Below, in pieces: positions 45,381 through 54,027 of a DNA stretch of 64,000 nt. The stretch is taken from contig NZ_FWWY01000001.1 in the NCBI RefSeq assembly GCF_900176145.1, positions 915,819 through 979,818 of the forward strand. Reading direction: 5' to 3'. This stretch comes from Sulfobacillus thermosulfidooxidans DSM 9293 (GTDB lineage: Bacteria > Bacillota > Sulfobacillia > Sulfobacillales > Sulfobacillaceae). Both the position numbers and the translations under genes were made by a program. Every line of letters starts with the position of its first letter. Position 1 is the stretch's first letter. Under the pieces are notes generated by a model, which ran no database searches, had not been told where the DNA came from, and saw only the letters and a list, made by a program, of their open reading frames with translations.

Positions 45381-46200
45381 CGCTGTCCTCCTCCTCGACA
45401 CGCATCGGCTGCCGAGTTTTCAAATGAAATCCGTAACCTTTCGACAATACATGCAGGGTCACATGGGTTATAGAGAGGGGTTGGCCTAAAGGAGTGCTGT
45501 GGACATTACTCTCGCCAATACTCCGTCCGTCAAGAATGCTCACGGTTTGAGATCCCCAGACTTCCAGCCACTCGCGGTCTTGATCCACAAAAATGGCTGT
45601 ATCCTCATCAATGCCCACCCCTAACACCCCGGGATTTTGCGCTAATGCCGCCAAGAGTCGTCCAAGACGCCCGCGCTGGGTAAAATGTTGATCCACCACC
45701 GTATGTGGCCACAATCCCATCCCTGTCGCTAAACGGACAGAACTCTTCGTCGGAATATCGTCCTGCTCTCCCTCGACGATCATCGTTGTCGACATCATGG
45801 CGGCTCCCGCAGACGTTCCAGCAATGATGAGACCTTCACGAAAGGCCTGGTGCAGTGCCATGTCAAATACGGTTCCCCCTAAAAGACTGGTAATCCGTAA
45901 TTGATCGCCCCCCGCAAAAAAGAGAGCCCCGAGCTCTGTCACGCGTTGGTACCAAAAAGGCGCGTTGGCCTCGGCACGTGAGTCAATAATGACCGGCTCG
46001 ACACGAACCATTCCAATGTCCTCAAAAGCGTGTTGATATGTACGAAAGACCTGTTCTTCAAGTTGTGATGCCGTGGTTACCACCCCCACAACATCGCGAC
46101 GGTGGGATTTTTGAATGAGCTTTACAAACTGCAAAAGGATTTCCGGCGTTCTGGTCTTATCTTCTTTTCCGCCAATAATAACAAGCGGGCCGATGTCCAT
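45370..46200 (-). CDS. cphB: Cyanophycinase
   Basis: A 276-residue serine exopeptidase (peptidase S51) that cuts cyanophycin to beta-Asp-Arg. The nucleophile motif GTSAGAAMMS is at about 129-138; FFAGGDQLRI precedes it. It is upstream of cphA and overlaps it. The start ATG has AGGAGG very close (two bases), which may lower initiation. Confidence 0.92.
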   Translation of the reverse strand: MDIGPLVIIGGKEDKTRTPEILLQFVKLIQKSHRRDVVGVVTTASQLEEQVFRTYQHAFEDIGMVRVEPVIIDSRAEANAPFWYQRVTELGALFFAGGDQLRITSLLGGTVFDMALHQAFREGLIIAGTSAGAAMMSTTMIVEGEQDDIPTKSSVRLATGMGLWPHTVVDQHFTQRGRLGRLLAALAQNPGVLGVGIDEDTAIFVDQDREWLEVWGSQTVSILDGRSIGESNVHSTPLGQPLSITHVTLHVLSKGYGFHLKTRQPMRVEEEDSGEY

Positions 46201-46240
46201 TGCCTCCTGTTCCCAAGAACTCGTGTTGAGTATCGCATAA

Positions 46241-46266
46241 AGAAAAAGAACGCCCTAAGGCGTTCT
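46241..46266 (-). terminator. Second intrinsic terminator after veg
   Basis: Stem AGAACGCC / GGCGTTCT, 4-base loop, followed on the minus strand by T5CTTT. It lies between veg and cphB. Confidence 0.88.
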
Positions 46267-46297
46267 CAGTGTGTTCGCATATTCATCGTTTTATACG

Positions 46298-46319
46298 AAA
46301 AAGGTCTCCCAGGGAGACC
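46298..46319 (-). terminator. First intrinsic terminator after veg
   Basis: Stem GGTCTCC / GGAGACC, 3-base loop, followed on the minus strand by T5C. It is 8 bp after the veg stop. With the second stem it makes a tandem terminator, so cphB needs its own promoter. Confidence 0.8.
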
Positions 46320-46326
46320 ACCGTGA

Positions 46327-46590
46327 CTAATTCGACAGAGATTCAGGAAGGATAAGCTCAACCGTTTCAGTTAGCACGTCGGTATAAGAATACGAGACGC
46401 GCCGTTCGCTTTTCTCGGAAAGGTGTTCTTCTTCAATTTTGACGACAAAAATATGGGGATACGTTTTTTCCAGAATACCTTCTTTTTCGTCAACCTTTTT
46501 CCGACCTTTATTGGCTTTCAGTCGAATTTTCTCTCCGACGTGGGATTCGAGTTCTTTTTTTATATCCTCGAGGATACTTTTAGCGGCCAC
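46327..46590 (-). CDS. veg: Veg protein
   Basis: An 87-residue Veg-family protein: ILEDIKKELESHVGEKIRLKANKGRKK and VSYSYTDVLTETVEL. In Bacillus it is strongly expressed and promotes biofilm formation through SinR antagonism. The GTG at 46590 follows GAGGAAGGAAG; the frame is open upstream but the family begins here. Confidence 0.92.
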   Translation of the reverse strand: MAAKSILEDIKKELESHVGEKIRLKANKGRKKVDEKEGILEKTYPHIFVVKIEEEHLSEKSERRVSYSYTDVLTETVELILPESLSN

Positions 46591-47051
46591 ACGCTCACTT
46601 CCTTCCTCAGCTGATGAAGGGCAACGTATAAAGGTTAGCATTTATTTCTATAGGTGTCAAGTTAAAGACATTTATTCTACCAAGTCCATGAAGATCTGGT
46701 CAATACTATTTTTTAAACGATCACGAAAATCAGTGGACAGCTGAACGCCTTTTGACGTCGCTCAATGAGCCAAAGAACATGGGTGATCGGAACACAGATT
46801 GTGATTGGCAAGACAAATTCAGTAGGTCATATGTGGTTATCAATCTTCGCGCCAAGAAAGGATTCAGGCGACATTCAAGAATGGGTCAGGCGCTTTTGAC
46901 CCGAAGCACAATCGCAAGATGATGTCCATCGCCATCATTCAAGCCATCATTGAGGGTAAGACGTTGCAAGAGACAGTGGCTAACAGAGCCAGTTCATTTC
47001 CCGCCCCACTTTGGTAAAAATACCAGCTAGATGAGCGAAGGATTTGCCAGC
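46591..47051. other. Spacer with a possible gene remnant
   Basis: This 460-bp stretch has no intact gene. On the plus strand, about 46845-46996, a frame without start reads FKNGSGAFDPKHNRKMMSIA and on, which looks like coding sequence but is cut at its left side. I do not recognise it. Bacillus has yabG and sspF in this area; neither is seen. Confidence 0.3.
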
Positions 47052-47522
47052 TTATTTCGTATACTTGTCGGCGACTTTGGAGGCTCCAAAAGAAAACGGT
47101 TTAATCGCGGCATGGTATCCGCTTCCGGTAACCATCCCCACAATTTCTCGAATTAAATCTTTGGTCTCCCCTTGCTGCCCGACGTCAATGTGGATTTCCA
47201 CATCCAAATCAGGATGCCCTGATTTCTGCAAAAGGTCGGTCAATTGGGCCGCCACATTTAAGCTTAATGACGTCTCATACATAATCTTTTGCCGCAAGCT
47301 TTTGATAGCTCGACGCTGGGATTTGCTAAAAAAGTATCGTCCCCCTTTTCCGAGACGATGAATGACCACAGCCGTGACAAAAATGGTTTCATGGCGCGTA
47401 TGCGAATCCGATCCAATAATCAGTTTATAGCGTGCATTCGGGGCTTCAGAGATATATCCAAGAATCTCACCAAACATACTTTCGATCGTTAACCGCCCTT
47501 TGGAAGGACTTTCGAAAAGCAT
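47052..47522 (-). CDS. YkuK-family (DUF458) protein, RNase H-like
   Basis: A protein of about 156 residues: YKLIIGSDSHTRHETIFVTAVVIHRLGKGGRYFF matches YkuK/DUF458, an RNase H-like fold of unknown role. ATG 47522 is chosen (GAGGTGA 7 bases upstream). It lies between veg and ksgA and ends near the remnant region. Confidence 0.85.
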   Translation of the reverse strand: MLFESPSKGRLTIESMFGEILGYISEAPNARYKLIIGSDSHTRHETIFVTAVVIHRLGKGGRYFFSKSQRRAIKSLRQKIMYETSLSLNVAAQLTDLLQKSGHPDLDVEIHIDVGQQGETKDLIREIVGMVTGSGYHAAIKPFSFGASKVADKYTK

Positions 47523-47533
47523 GCTCAATCACC

Positions 47534-48418
47534 TCACTTTTTCGCCGCTAGCCTGGCTAATTGAATCCATTCCGACCACGATAACGCCTCGGCTCGTTTT
47601 GCCGGATCAATGCCTCCTTCAGTCAAAATTCTTGCCCACTGTTGCGAATTCCATGACGAGCCTGGAGCCTTGGCTAATGACTGCCGGATCATCTTGCGCC
47701 TATGCAAAAACGCCGCGCGTACCACCCGTTGAAGAGACTCAAAGGGAATCGCCGGTGATGGGATTCGTGTTAATTGTATCACAAATGAATCAACTTCCGG
47801 TGGGGGATAGAATTGTTGCCGGGAGACTTCGCCTAAGCCCCGAATATCTGCGACATAACGCAACAACACGCTAAGCGCAGAGGTCTCTCTTTGTCCCGGT
47901 TCCGCTAACAAACGCACAGCGACCTCTTTTTGGACCATGAACACGGCTTGTTGCCAGGACGATGCATCTTCAAACAATTTAGCCAACAGGGGCGAGGTAA
48001 TGTAATAGGGGAGATTCCCGCAAATGCTCCAGGAGCCTCCCCGTTCATCCGCTAACGATTGCCACGAAATGCTTAAGGCGTCCTGTTCTAGAACCGTTAG
48101 CGTCTTAGGATACACCGAACACAATGTCTGGGAAAGCCAATTTACCCACGTCGGATCCACTTCAATCGCAACGACCGTGAGCCCCCTTTCTAACAGGGCC
48201 CGTGTCAGTCCGCCAGGGCCAGGACCGATTTCCAAGACCCAGTCCGGCCGCGTCTTCAAGATGGCATCCGCAATTAGATCAAATGCTTCTGGCGCAATTA
48301 AAAAGTTTTGGCCTAACCGTTTTTCTGGCCGTACCATGACCGTTGCGAGCACCCGTTGTAGTCCCTGAACCGTTCTGGGATCAATAATATCTGTCGTGTG
48401 AACTGACACCTGCCTCAA
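47534..48418 (-). CDS. rsmA: 16S rRNA dimethyltransferase KsgA
   Basis: Dimethylates A1518 and A1519 of 16S rRNA using SAM. Signatures: KRLGQNFLI, LEIGPGPGGLTRALL (SAM loop) and CGNLPYYITSPLL (NLPY). 294 residues from TTG 48418, or 291 from GTG 48409; neither has a strong ribosome site. It starts right at the stop of the yabE-like gene. The rnmV gene that lies between them in Bacillus is missing. Confidence 0.95.
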   Translation of the reverse strand: MRQVSVHTTDIIDPRTVQGLQRVLATVMVRPEKRLGQNFLIAPEAFDLIADAILKTRPDWVLEIGPGPGGLTRALLERGLTVVAIEVDPTWVNWLSQTLCSVYPKTLTVLEQDALSISWQSLADERGGSWSICGNLPYYITSPLLAKLFEDASSWQQAVFMVQKEVAVRLLAEPGQRETSALSVLLRYVADIRGLGEVSRQQFYPPPEVDSFVIQLTRIPSPAIPFESLQRVVRAAFLHRRKMIRQSLAKAPGSSWNSQQWARILTEGGIDPAKRAEALSWSEWIQLARLAAKK

Positions 48419-49402
48419 TTAATTACCAAGAATATACACTGTTAATGGTCGTACGCCCCACTCAATAGCCTGACTTTGATCATTAAAACACAAGTCAATC
48501 CGGTTTCCCACAATGGCGGAACCCGTATCTTCTGCCACGGCATAGCCATATCCAGGGATATAAAGATGAGTCCCCAAAGGAATCACCGCCGGATCTACGG
48601 CAACAATCCCATAATGCGCGGCGGTTCCCATCGCGGTTAACCCTGTAGACCAAGCCGGATTCGGCCAATATCCCGTACTGACCATATAGAGTTCCCCTGT
48701 AATGGGTAAAGCTTGCCCATTCACCGTTAACGGTTGAGCGGTTCCGTAAGCTATGACTTCTGGTGAGGGGGATTTCATAATTTTCTTGGCAACAACCTTG
48801 CCAGTAAGGGGAGAACCATCTTGGACGAGGTATTGAATGGTGGTCGATTCTACACCCTGCTGTCCATTTTGAAGGACTTGGTGCCGTCCTTTAATAAGAT
48901 TCGGATCAGGACGATAGGTAACAGTAAAAGGCAAACTTGACGTAATCGTTTTCTTGACCAACCACTGGCGAATGACATCGACGGTGCTTCCTGGAGCAAT
49001 GGAAGCCGTGAGCGGTGGTCTAACTTTGTCTAATGGACCGAGTTTGATGCCTAGTGCCGACAAAATACTGCCGACATGATAATCTGTGGTCCAATACTTG
49101 AAATGTCGATGAGCGGTGCGCACCCATACGGGTACAGCTTCCCGAATGGAAATCGCCGTATTCCCATTTTTCTCCACGACCTGCACTTTATCCCGGGAAC
49201 TTAACGGAATATGTGCTTGAGCTAATATGTTCCGAACCTTCGTTTTAAACGTCCATAATTTGATCGATCGATTGCCTGTTGGGCTGAAAACATTGATACT
49301 TACTGGTCGATAATGTGTGCTAGCCAGCCCCGTGCCAATGGCTGTAGCGGCTAAGGCTCCAAATAACCATGGCCGTACCGCTTTTAGAGTCCATGTAGCC
49401 AA
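48419..49402 (-). CDS. yabE: YabE-like cell-wall protein (DUF348-G5-3D)
   Basis: A 327-residue exported protein. N-terminal membrane anchor (about 10-30), one or more DUF348 ubiquitin-like modules (KTKVRNILAQAHIPLSSRDKV, GSILSALGIKLGPLDKV), a G5-like region (TVTYRPDPNLIKGRHQVLQNGQQG) and a C-terminal 3D domain with VDPAVIPLGTHLYIPGYGYAVAEDTG holding the Asp residues of a double-psi barrel. It probably remodels peptidoglycan like Rpf/YabE proteins. The start is TTG 49402, set by AAAGGAGG 7 bases upstream. Confidence 0.9.
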   Translation of the reverse strand: MATWTLKAVRPWLFGALAATAIGTGLASTHYRPVSINVFSPTGNRSIKLWTFKTKVRNILAQAHIPLSSRDKVQVVEKNGNTAISIREAVPVWVRTAHRHFKYWTTDYHVGSILSALGIKLGPLDKVRPPLTASIAPGSTVDVIRQWLVKKTITSSLPFTVTYRPDPNLIKGRHQVLQNGQQGVESTTIQYLVQDGSPLTGKVVAKKIMKSPSPEVIAYGTAQPLTVNGQALPITGELYMVSTGYWPNPAWSTGLTAMGTAAHYGIVAVDPAVIPLGTHLYIPGYGYAVAEDTGSAIVGNRIDLCFNDQSQAIEWGVRPLTVYILGN

Positions 49403-49508
49403 AAGCTGTCCTCCTTTATGATTCTGTTTTGCTCTTCGGCGAGAGTTCACTGATATGCATCAGTGCTCTTCCGCTACCATTCGCCTCCATATCTTCCAAA
49501 AACTGTAA

Positions 49509-50282
49509 TTATCGTCCTAAAACGCGAAACACAGAGAATATATTCGACGCAGTCGCTTCAAATACCTGCTGTGTCGAAAAATTTTTTTGAGCCGCGACCA
49601 CTTCAGCTACGCGAATGACCCGCAGCGGCTCATTCCGGCGCCCTCTCCACGGCACTGGAGATAAGTATGGCGAATCGGTTTCAATGAGCAGGCGGTCCAT
49701 AGGAACCCACTTGACAATATCCCGTAGCCCATGGGCGCTCTTAAAAGAAATCGGTCCGGCAAAAGATAGATAGAACCCTAAATCGAGTAGCGCCCGGGCA
49801 AATTCTGGACTTCCGGTAAAACAATGCAAAATGCCTTGAATGCCTGGTATATCGCGCAAGACCCCAAGAGTGTCTTCCTCCGCTTCTCGGGAATGAACGA
49901 CAATGGGTAAATTCAACGCCCGAGCGAGTTCCGCTTGCTCCCGAAATACTGCGATTTGAACGTCTTTAGGACTGTTCATGTAATGATAGTCGAGGCCAAT
50001 TTCGCCTATACCGATGACAGGCTGTTCCCTCGCCCACGTTTTCAATTGTTCTTTGTCGGCATCCGTAAACGTTTTGGCATCATGCGGGTGCACACCAATT
50101 AGGGCCCAGGTCGCCTCGTGGACCTGGGCAAAACGGATCGCCTGCTCAGAGGACGGCATGTCATAACCGGGGATAATCATCCCCAAGTCTTGTTCACGCG
50201 CCCGCTGATAAACCTCCTCCCGATCGGGGTCAAACGCGGGATCCTGAAGATGACAATGTGAGTCAAATCCTCGCAGGTTCAC
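49509..50282 (-). CDS. tatD: TatD-family metal-dependent DNase
   Basis: A 257-residue TIM-barrel hydrolase. Metal ligands are in FDSHCHLQD (His-x-His), GEIGLDYHY, VVHSREAEEDTL, LHCFTGS and ETDSPYLSP. It may act in 3'-5' DNA or RNA trimming. The GTG start at 50282 overlaps the metG stop by 4 bases (GTGA), so translation is coupled, as in Bacillus metS-yabD. Confidence 0.95.
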   Translation of the reverse strand: MNLRGFDSHCHLQDPAFDPDREEVYQRAREQDLGMIIPGYDMPSSEQAIRFAQVHEATWALIGVHPHDAKTFTDADKEQLKTWAREQPVIGIGEIGLDYHYMNSPKDVQIAVFREQAELARALNLPIVVHSREAEEDTLGVLRDIPGIQGILHCFTGSPEFARALLDLGFYLSFAGPISFKSAHGLRDIVKWVPMDRLLIETDSPYLSPVPWRGRRNEPLRVIRVAEVVAAQKNFSTQQVFEATASNIFSVFRVLGR

Positions 50283-52264
50283 TTGACCCGGGCCCCTTCA
50301 GGCAACTTCACTACAGGCGCAACAAGGCTTAGTTGCCCGTTGTCGGATCCTGCTAACAGCATTCCTTCACTCAAAATGCCCCGCAACTTCACCGGTTTCA
50401 AATTGGCCACCAATACCACTTGTTGTCCGATCAGCTGCTCGGGATTGTAATGTGCCCGAATCCCGGATACAATCGTTCGTTCCCGCAGCCCATCAAATAC
50501 GGTCAATTTCAACAGACGATCGGCGTTAGGTACCACTTCGGCGTGCCGGATAGTCCCCACCCGCAAATCAATCTTTTGAAATTCTTCAATGGTTATTTCA
50601 TTGACCTGTTCAGGAGCATTGTGAGAATCCTGAGCACTCACACCGGTGACACTTGGTGATGCCGACACGACACGTCCTGCCTCCTTATCTTCCTCTGGCT
50701 CACTATATAACTCTAAGCGCGGAAACAACGGATCTCCCCGGTTAATGCGTTCACCGCCTTGCAGCTGGCCAAAAATGGCTTCTTGGTAAGAAACCACGGG
50801 GTGCGTTAGACCCAGTTGCTGCCGAATCTTTTGCGGCGTTTCAATCAAAAACGGCGTTAATAAGACAGAAACGATGCGCAACGTCTCTGCCAAATTATAC
50901 AGCACATTGTCAAGGTCTTCTTTCTGAGCCGGATCCTTGGCTAAATTCCACGGAGCCCGGTCTTCAATATATTTATTGGCGGCATGAATCAACCGGTAGA
51001 TTTGGGTTAAGGCGTCGGAAATCAGAAGTTGTTGCATCGCCTTGTCCACTTCATCAAAAATCTCCGCAGCCAATTTCGCTAAGCTGCGATCGATCTCCTT
51101 GGGCGATGGATGGGGCTCAGGAATTTGCCCTTGGGCGAAACGGTTAATCATCGCGGTCGTCCGGCTTAGCAAGTTCCCTAAATCATTCGCCAAATCCACG
51201 TTAATCCGGAGTCTTAAGGCATCTTCGGTATAACTTCCATCCGCGCCAAAGGGCACTTCCCGCAAAAGATAATAGCGCACGGCATCGACCCCGTACTTCT
51301 TGGTTAAGGCAATAGGATCTACTGCATTACCGCGGGACTTAGACATTTTGGTATCACCAATCAACAACCACCCATGCCCAAAGACCCGTTCGGGTAAGGG
51401 CAAATTTAGTGCCATCAGAATGATAGGCCAAATAATGGTATGAAACCGCACAATTTCTTTGCCAACCAGTTGAACATTGGGGGGCCATGTCCTAGCAAAC
51501 TTGTCGGGATCCTCTAGATAGCCAGCAGCCGTCAAATAATTGACTAGGGCATCAAACCAGACATAAATCACGTGTTCCGGATCATGAGGCACGGGAATGC
51601 CCCAACTCATCCCCGTCCGAGAAATCGACAGATCTTCGAGCCCGCTTTCGAGGAAACTCAGCATCTCATTGCGGCGGCTAGTCGGCTGAATAAAATCGGG
51701 ATGGGACAGAATATATTCAATCATCCGGTCCTGGTAGCGACTCATTTTAAAGAAATAACTATCTTGTTGAACCCGCTCTACCGGCCGTCCACAATCGGGA
51801 CACTTTCCATCGACCAATTTCGATTCGGTCCAAAACGTTTCGTCGGGAAGACAATACCATCCTTCATAGGTCCCCTTATAGATGTCGCCTTGGGCTAGCA
51901 GTTGCTCAAACACATTTTGGACCACCTGGGCATGATCGGGATCGGTAGTGCGAATAAAGCGGTCATAGGAAATGCCTAAGGTTTTCCACAAGGGATCACG
52001 GATAAAACTGACGATGCCATCGACGAATTCTTTAGGTGTTTTTCCCGCTTCTTGAGCCTTTTGCGCAATCTTTTGCCCGTGTTCATCGGTTCCGGTCACA
52101 AACCAAACCGGCTCTCCCTTTAACCGGTGAAAGCGAGCCAATGCATCGGCTGCCACCGTCGTGTAAGCGTGACCGATATGCAAATTATCACTGGGATAAT
52201 AAATGGGCGTTGTTAAATACCAGACCTTCTGCCCGGTCGATCCCTGCTTCTCGCCTGATGTCAT
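50279..52264 (-). CDS. metG: Methionyl-tRNA synthetase
   Basis: A 661-residue class I synthetase. HIGH-type motif is NLHIGHAYT, KMSKS-type is TKMSKSRGNAVD, and a zinc knuckle region has KCPDCGRPV. The C-terminal 110 residues are an OB-fold tRNA-binding domain (IDLRVGTIRHAEVVPNADRL). Start ATG 52264 has GAGGAAGG 8 bases upstream. Expression is controlled by a T-box upstream. Confidence 0.96.
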   Translation of the reverse strand: MTSGEKQGSTGQKVWYLTTPIYYPSDNLHIGHAYTTVAADALARFHRLKGEPVWFVTGTDEHGQKIAQKAQEAGKTPKEFVDGIVSFIRDPLWKTLGISYDRFIRTTDPDHAQVVQNVFEQLLAQGDIYKGTYEGWYCLPDETFWTESKLVDGKCPDCGRPVERVQQDSYFFKMSRYQDRMIEYILSHPDFIQPTSRRNEMLSFLESGLEDLSISRTGMSWGIPVPHDPEHVIYVWFDALVNYLTAAGYLEDPDKFARTWPPNVQLVGKEIVRFHTIIWPIILMALNLPLPERVFGHGWLLIGDTKMSKSRGNAVDPIALTKKYGVDAVRYYLLREVPFGADGSYTEDALRLRINVDLANDLGNLLSRTTAMINRFAQGQIPEPHPSPKEIDRSLAKLAAEIFDEVDKAMQQLLISDALTQIYRLIHAANKYIEDRAPWNLAKDPAQKEDLDNVLYNLAETLRIVSVLLTPFLIETPQKIRQQLGLTHPVVSYQEAIFGQLQGGERINRGDPLFPRLELYSEPEEDKEAGRVVSASPSVTGVSAQDSHNAPEQVNEITIEEFQKIDLRVGTIRHAEVVPNADRLLKLTVFDGLRERTIVSGIRAHYNPEQLIGQQVVLVANLKPVKLRGILSEGMLLAGSDNGQLSLVAPVVKLPEGARVK

Positions 52265-52303
52265 GCTGCACACCTTCCTCATCTGTATTTCACGGGTTTT
52301 CCA

Positions 52304-52524
52304 TAAAAAAATGCCCCACTGTCAAGGGGCGGACGATTGCCGCGGTACCACCCTTGTTCACCATAGGGCCTCTTTGGTCCGTTAACGGAAGACACCGGGA
52401 GTACTACTCAAATTTCGCACTCCTGCTCAAGGGCCATAGCTCAAATCCATCCGGCTGATCTCCCACCCTCATCAGCTCGCTATCATCGGACTTGGGGATT
52501 TGAACGCTCCCTCTCGTTGCAAGT
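52304..52524 (-). promoter_or_regulatory. T-box riboswitch (Met) of metG
   Basis: A leader of about 220 nt that senses uncharged tRNA(Met). The antiterminator T-box AGGGTGGTACCGCGG is at 52354-52340. A competing terminator stem (GCCCC/GGGGC) with T7 lies at 52331-52304. Stem I has a base helix TTCAAATCC / GGATTTGAG; the ATG at 52450-52448, just 5' of its 3' strand, is the likely specifier codon and fits metG. Exact 5' end inferred from the promoter. Confidence 0.92.
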
Positions 52525-52530
52525 TCTTAG

Positions 52531-52559
52531 ATTATAGACCACTTTTTTCCCGTCGTCAA
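52531..52559 (-). promoter_or_regulatory. SigA promoter of metG leader
   Basis: TTGACG (52559-52554) and TATAAT (52536-52531) with a 17-bp spacer. It would start the T-box transcript near 52524. Confidence 0.85.
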
Positions 52560-52757
52560 AATGATTGAATCACCGCGTTTTGGATCCTGTAAAGCGTTTT
52601 TTTGCCACACCGTTCGTGCCGCAACAGATTTTTCCTGGGAAGTGCTGTCGAGACAAAGTCCGAGACGGCACATGCGACCATGGCTGGGACTGCTCTGTTG
52701 AACACCGGATGCTAGCGTAAAGGTAACGAACAATTCCACGAAAGAAAGGGATGCCGG

Positions 52758-53660
52758 GTGAGACACGCGTTAAGAAGTACCCATTCTACCCACTTACGGC
52801 CCACCATTTCGGTCATCATTCCCGCCAAAAACGAAGCCCTCCTTATCGCAGGGACCATGATGACGGTGGCCGAAATCCTTAAAGCTGCTGGTTACGTCTT
52901 TGAAATCATTGTGGTTGATGATATGTCCTGTGACGATACGGTTTCGCAAGCTAAATGGGCCTGTCGCCAATTGCTTTCCGTTCCCTGCCGCATTATTGCC
53001 ACAACCCAGTCATTAGGCAAAGGGTATGCCATTGCCAAGGGGTTTGCCGTAAGCACTGGTGATCTTGTAGCCTTCATGGATGCCGATCTTGAGTATCCTC
53101 CACAGTCTTTGCCCATTATGGCGTCCTTATTGGAAACCTACCCCCATTCCTGTGCAGTTGCCTACCGCACAGAGGATAAACGCCCATGGTTTGAACGGGT
53201 CACGTCAAAAGTCGCCCACCAATTGGCAACGCTCGCTCTTCATCTTCCGGTTTCGGATACGCAAGCGGGTCTGAAAATGTTTCCCGGATGGTTTGCTCGC
53301 CAACATTTATCTTGTCCTCGTCAAACCGGATGGCTTTATGATATCGAAGCCTTATTAGCCGCACAAAACAACGGGCTTCGTATTATTCAAATTCCCGTAA
53401 CACAACAACGCATCCGACCACGGCGCGCGGGAATATGGCAAATGCTTGCGTGCGCGGTGCCGCTCACACAATTAGCCTGGACTCAGTGGCGCCAGTCATG
53501 GTCATCAAAGTTTTCATCGCGGACGTCCCAAAATCCTGCGCCTGCCCTGTCTACTGTCCTTACTTCCCAGAAAGTCACCGAACCAAGCCGCCCGCCTCGT
53601 TCGTTGATCGGTCCCCAGGCTCCTCATGATTCCCGTCCTCATTACGAAAAAATCCCCTAA
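52758..53660 (+). CDS. Family 2 glycosyltransferase (DPM1/polyprenyl-phosphate type)
   Basis: A 300-residue GT-A enzyme: SVIIPAKNEA at the N-terminus, VVDDMSCDDT, GKGYAIAKG and FMDADLEYPP (DxD metal site). No membrane helix is clear, so it is the soluble dolichol-phosphate-mannose-synthase type, which loads a sugar from GDP-Man or UDP-Glc on a polyprenyl phosphate. The C-terminal 60 residues (rich in Ser, Pro, Arg) are unlike the family. Start GTG 52758 follows GAAAGGG. It begins the plus-strand accessory region. Confidence 0.85.
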   Translation: MRHALRSTHSTHLRPTISVIIPAKNEALLIAGTMMTVAEILKAAGYVFEIIVVDDMSCDDTVSQAKWACRQLLSVPCRIIATTQSLGKGYAIAKGFAVSTGDLVAFMDADLEYPPQSLPIMASLLETYPHSCAVAYRTEDKRPWFERVTSKVAHQLATLALHLPVSDTQAGLKMFPGWFARQHLSCPRQTGWLYDIEALLAAQNNGLRIIQIPVTQQRIRPRRAGIWQMLACAVPLTQLAWTQWRQSWSSKFSSRTSQNPAPALSTVLTSQKVTEPSRPPRSLIGPQAPHDSRPHYEKIP

Positions 53661-53678
53661 AGCATGCTGATTGTGTTC

Positions 53679-53927
53679 TCACGTCTTCGGATTGCCCTCC
53701 TGAGATTCCTTCCTGACTCTTTCTTTGATTCTTTCTTTGATTTCTTCTTTGATTCCTTCTTTGATTCCTTCCCTGTTGGCACAAGTCTTAGGGCCTAGCC
53801 ACAGGGTTTTAGCCGTGATGGGCGCAATATCCGCAAAAGAGCCGTACAAATATCCTTCCCATGACGTGTCTCTTAAGCCCAATACCAGAAGATTGTTGCG
53901 AGATATTTGAGACGATGATTGAGACAA
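53679..53927 (-). CDS. Doubtful small ORF with a repetitive tail
   Basis: An 82-codon frame from a TTG without a ribosome site. The first half (LLVLGLRDTSWEGYLYGSFA) has a normal composition; the C-terminal part is a run of I-K-E-x tetrapeptides made by the 12-bp DNA repeat. It may be a real small protein with a variable charged tail, or a chance frame. No family recognised. Confidence 0.25.
   Translation of the reverse strand: MSQSSSQISRNNLLVLGLRDTSWEGYLYGSFADIAPITAKTLWLGPKTCANREGIKEGIKEEIKERIKERVRKESQEGNPKT
53720..53767. repeat. Four tandem 12-bp repeats
   Basis: Units YTTCTTTGATTY at 53720, 53732, 53744 and 53756, with a partial fifth. One strand is pyrimidine-rich. Being a multiple of three, the repeat keeps all frames open. 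Copy number could change by slippage. Confidence 0.9.
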
Positions 53928-53936
53928 TTCTGAGAC
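53908..53936 (+). promoter_or_regulatory. Triple TGAGAC repeat, candidate operator
   Basis: TGAGAC at 53908, 53920 and 53931, spaced 12 and 11 bp, about one DNA turn each. The array lies about 90 bp before the ATPase regulator start. The same half-site as TGTCTCA occurs at 56632-56638, upstream of the facing regulator gene. Confidence 0.45.
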
Positions 53937-54027
53937 ACGGACTAGATCTTTTTGAATTATTGTAAAGTTGCTTCGCTAAGAAAATGACTCTTCATCACTA
54001 ACTCTAGGGAATAGGAGGTGTCATACC

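Noticed and set aside
53720-53767. CRISPR-like repeats
   Set aside because: Units are 12 bp, directly abutting, with no spacers and no cas genes.
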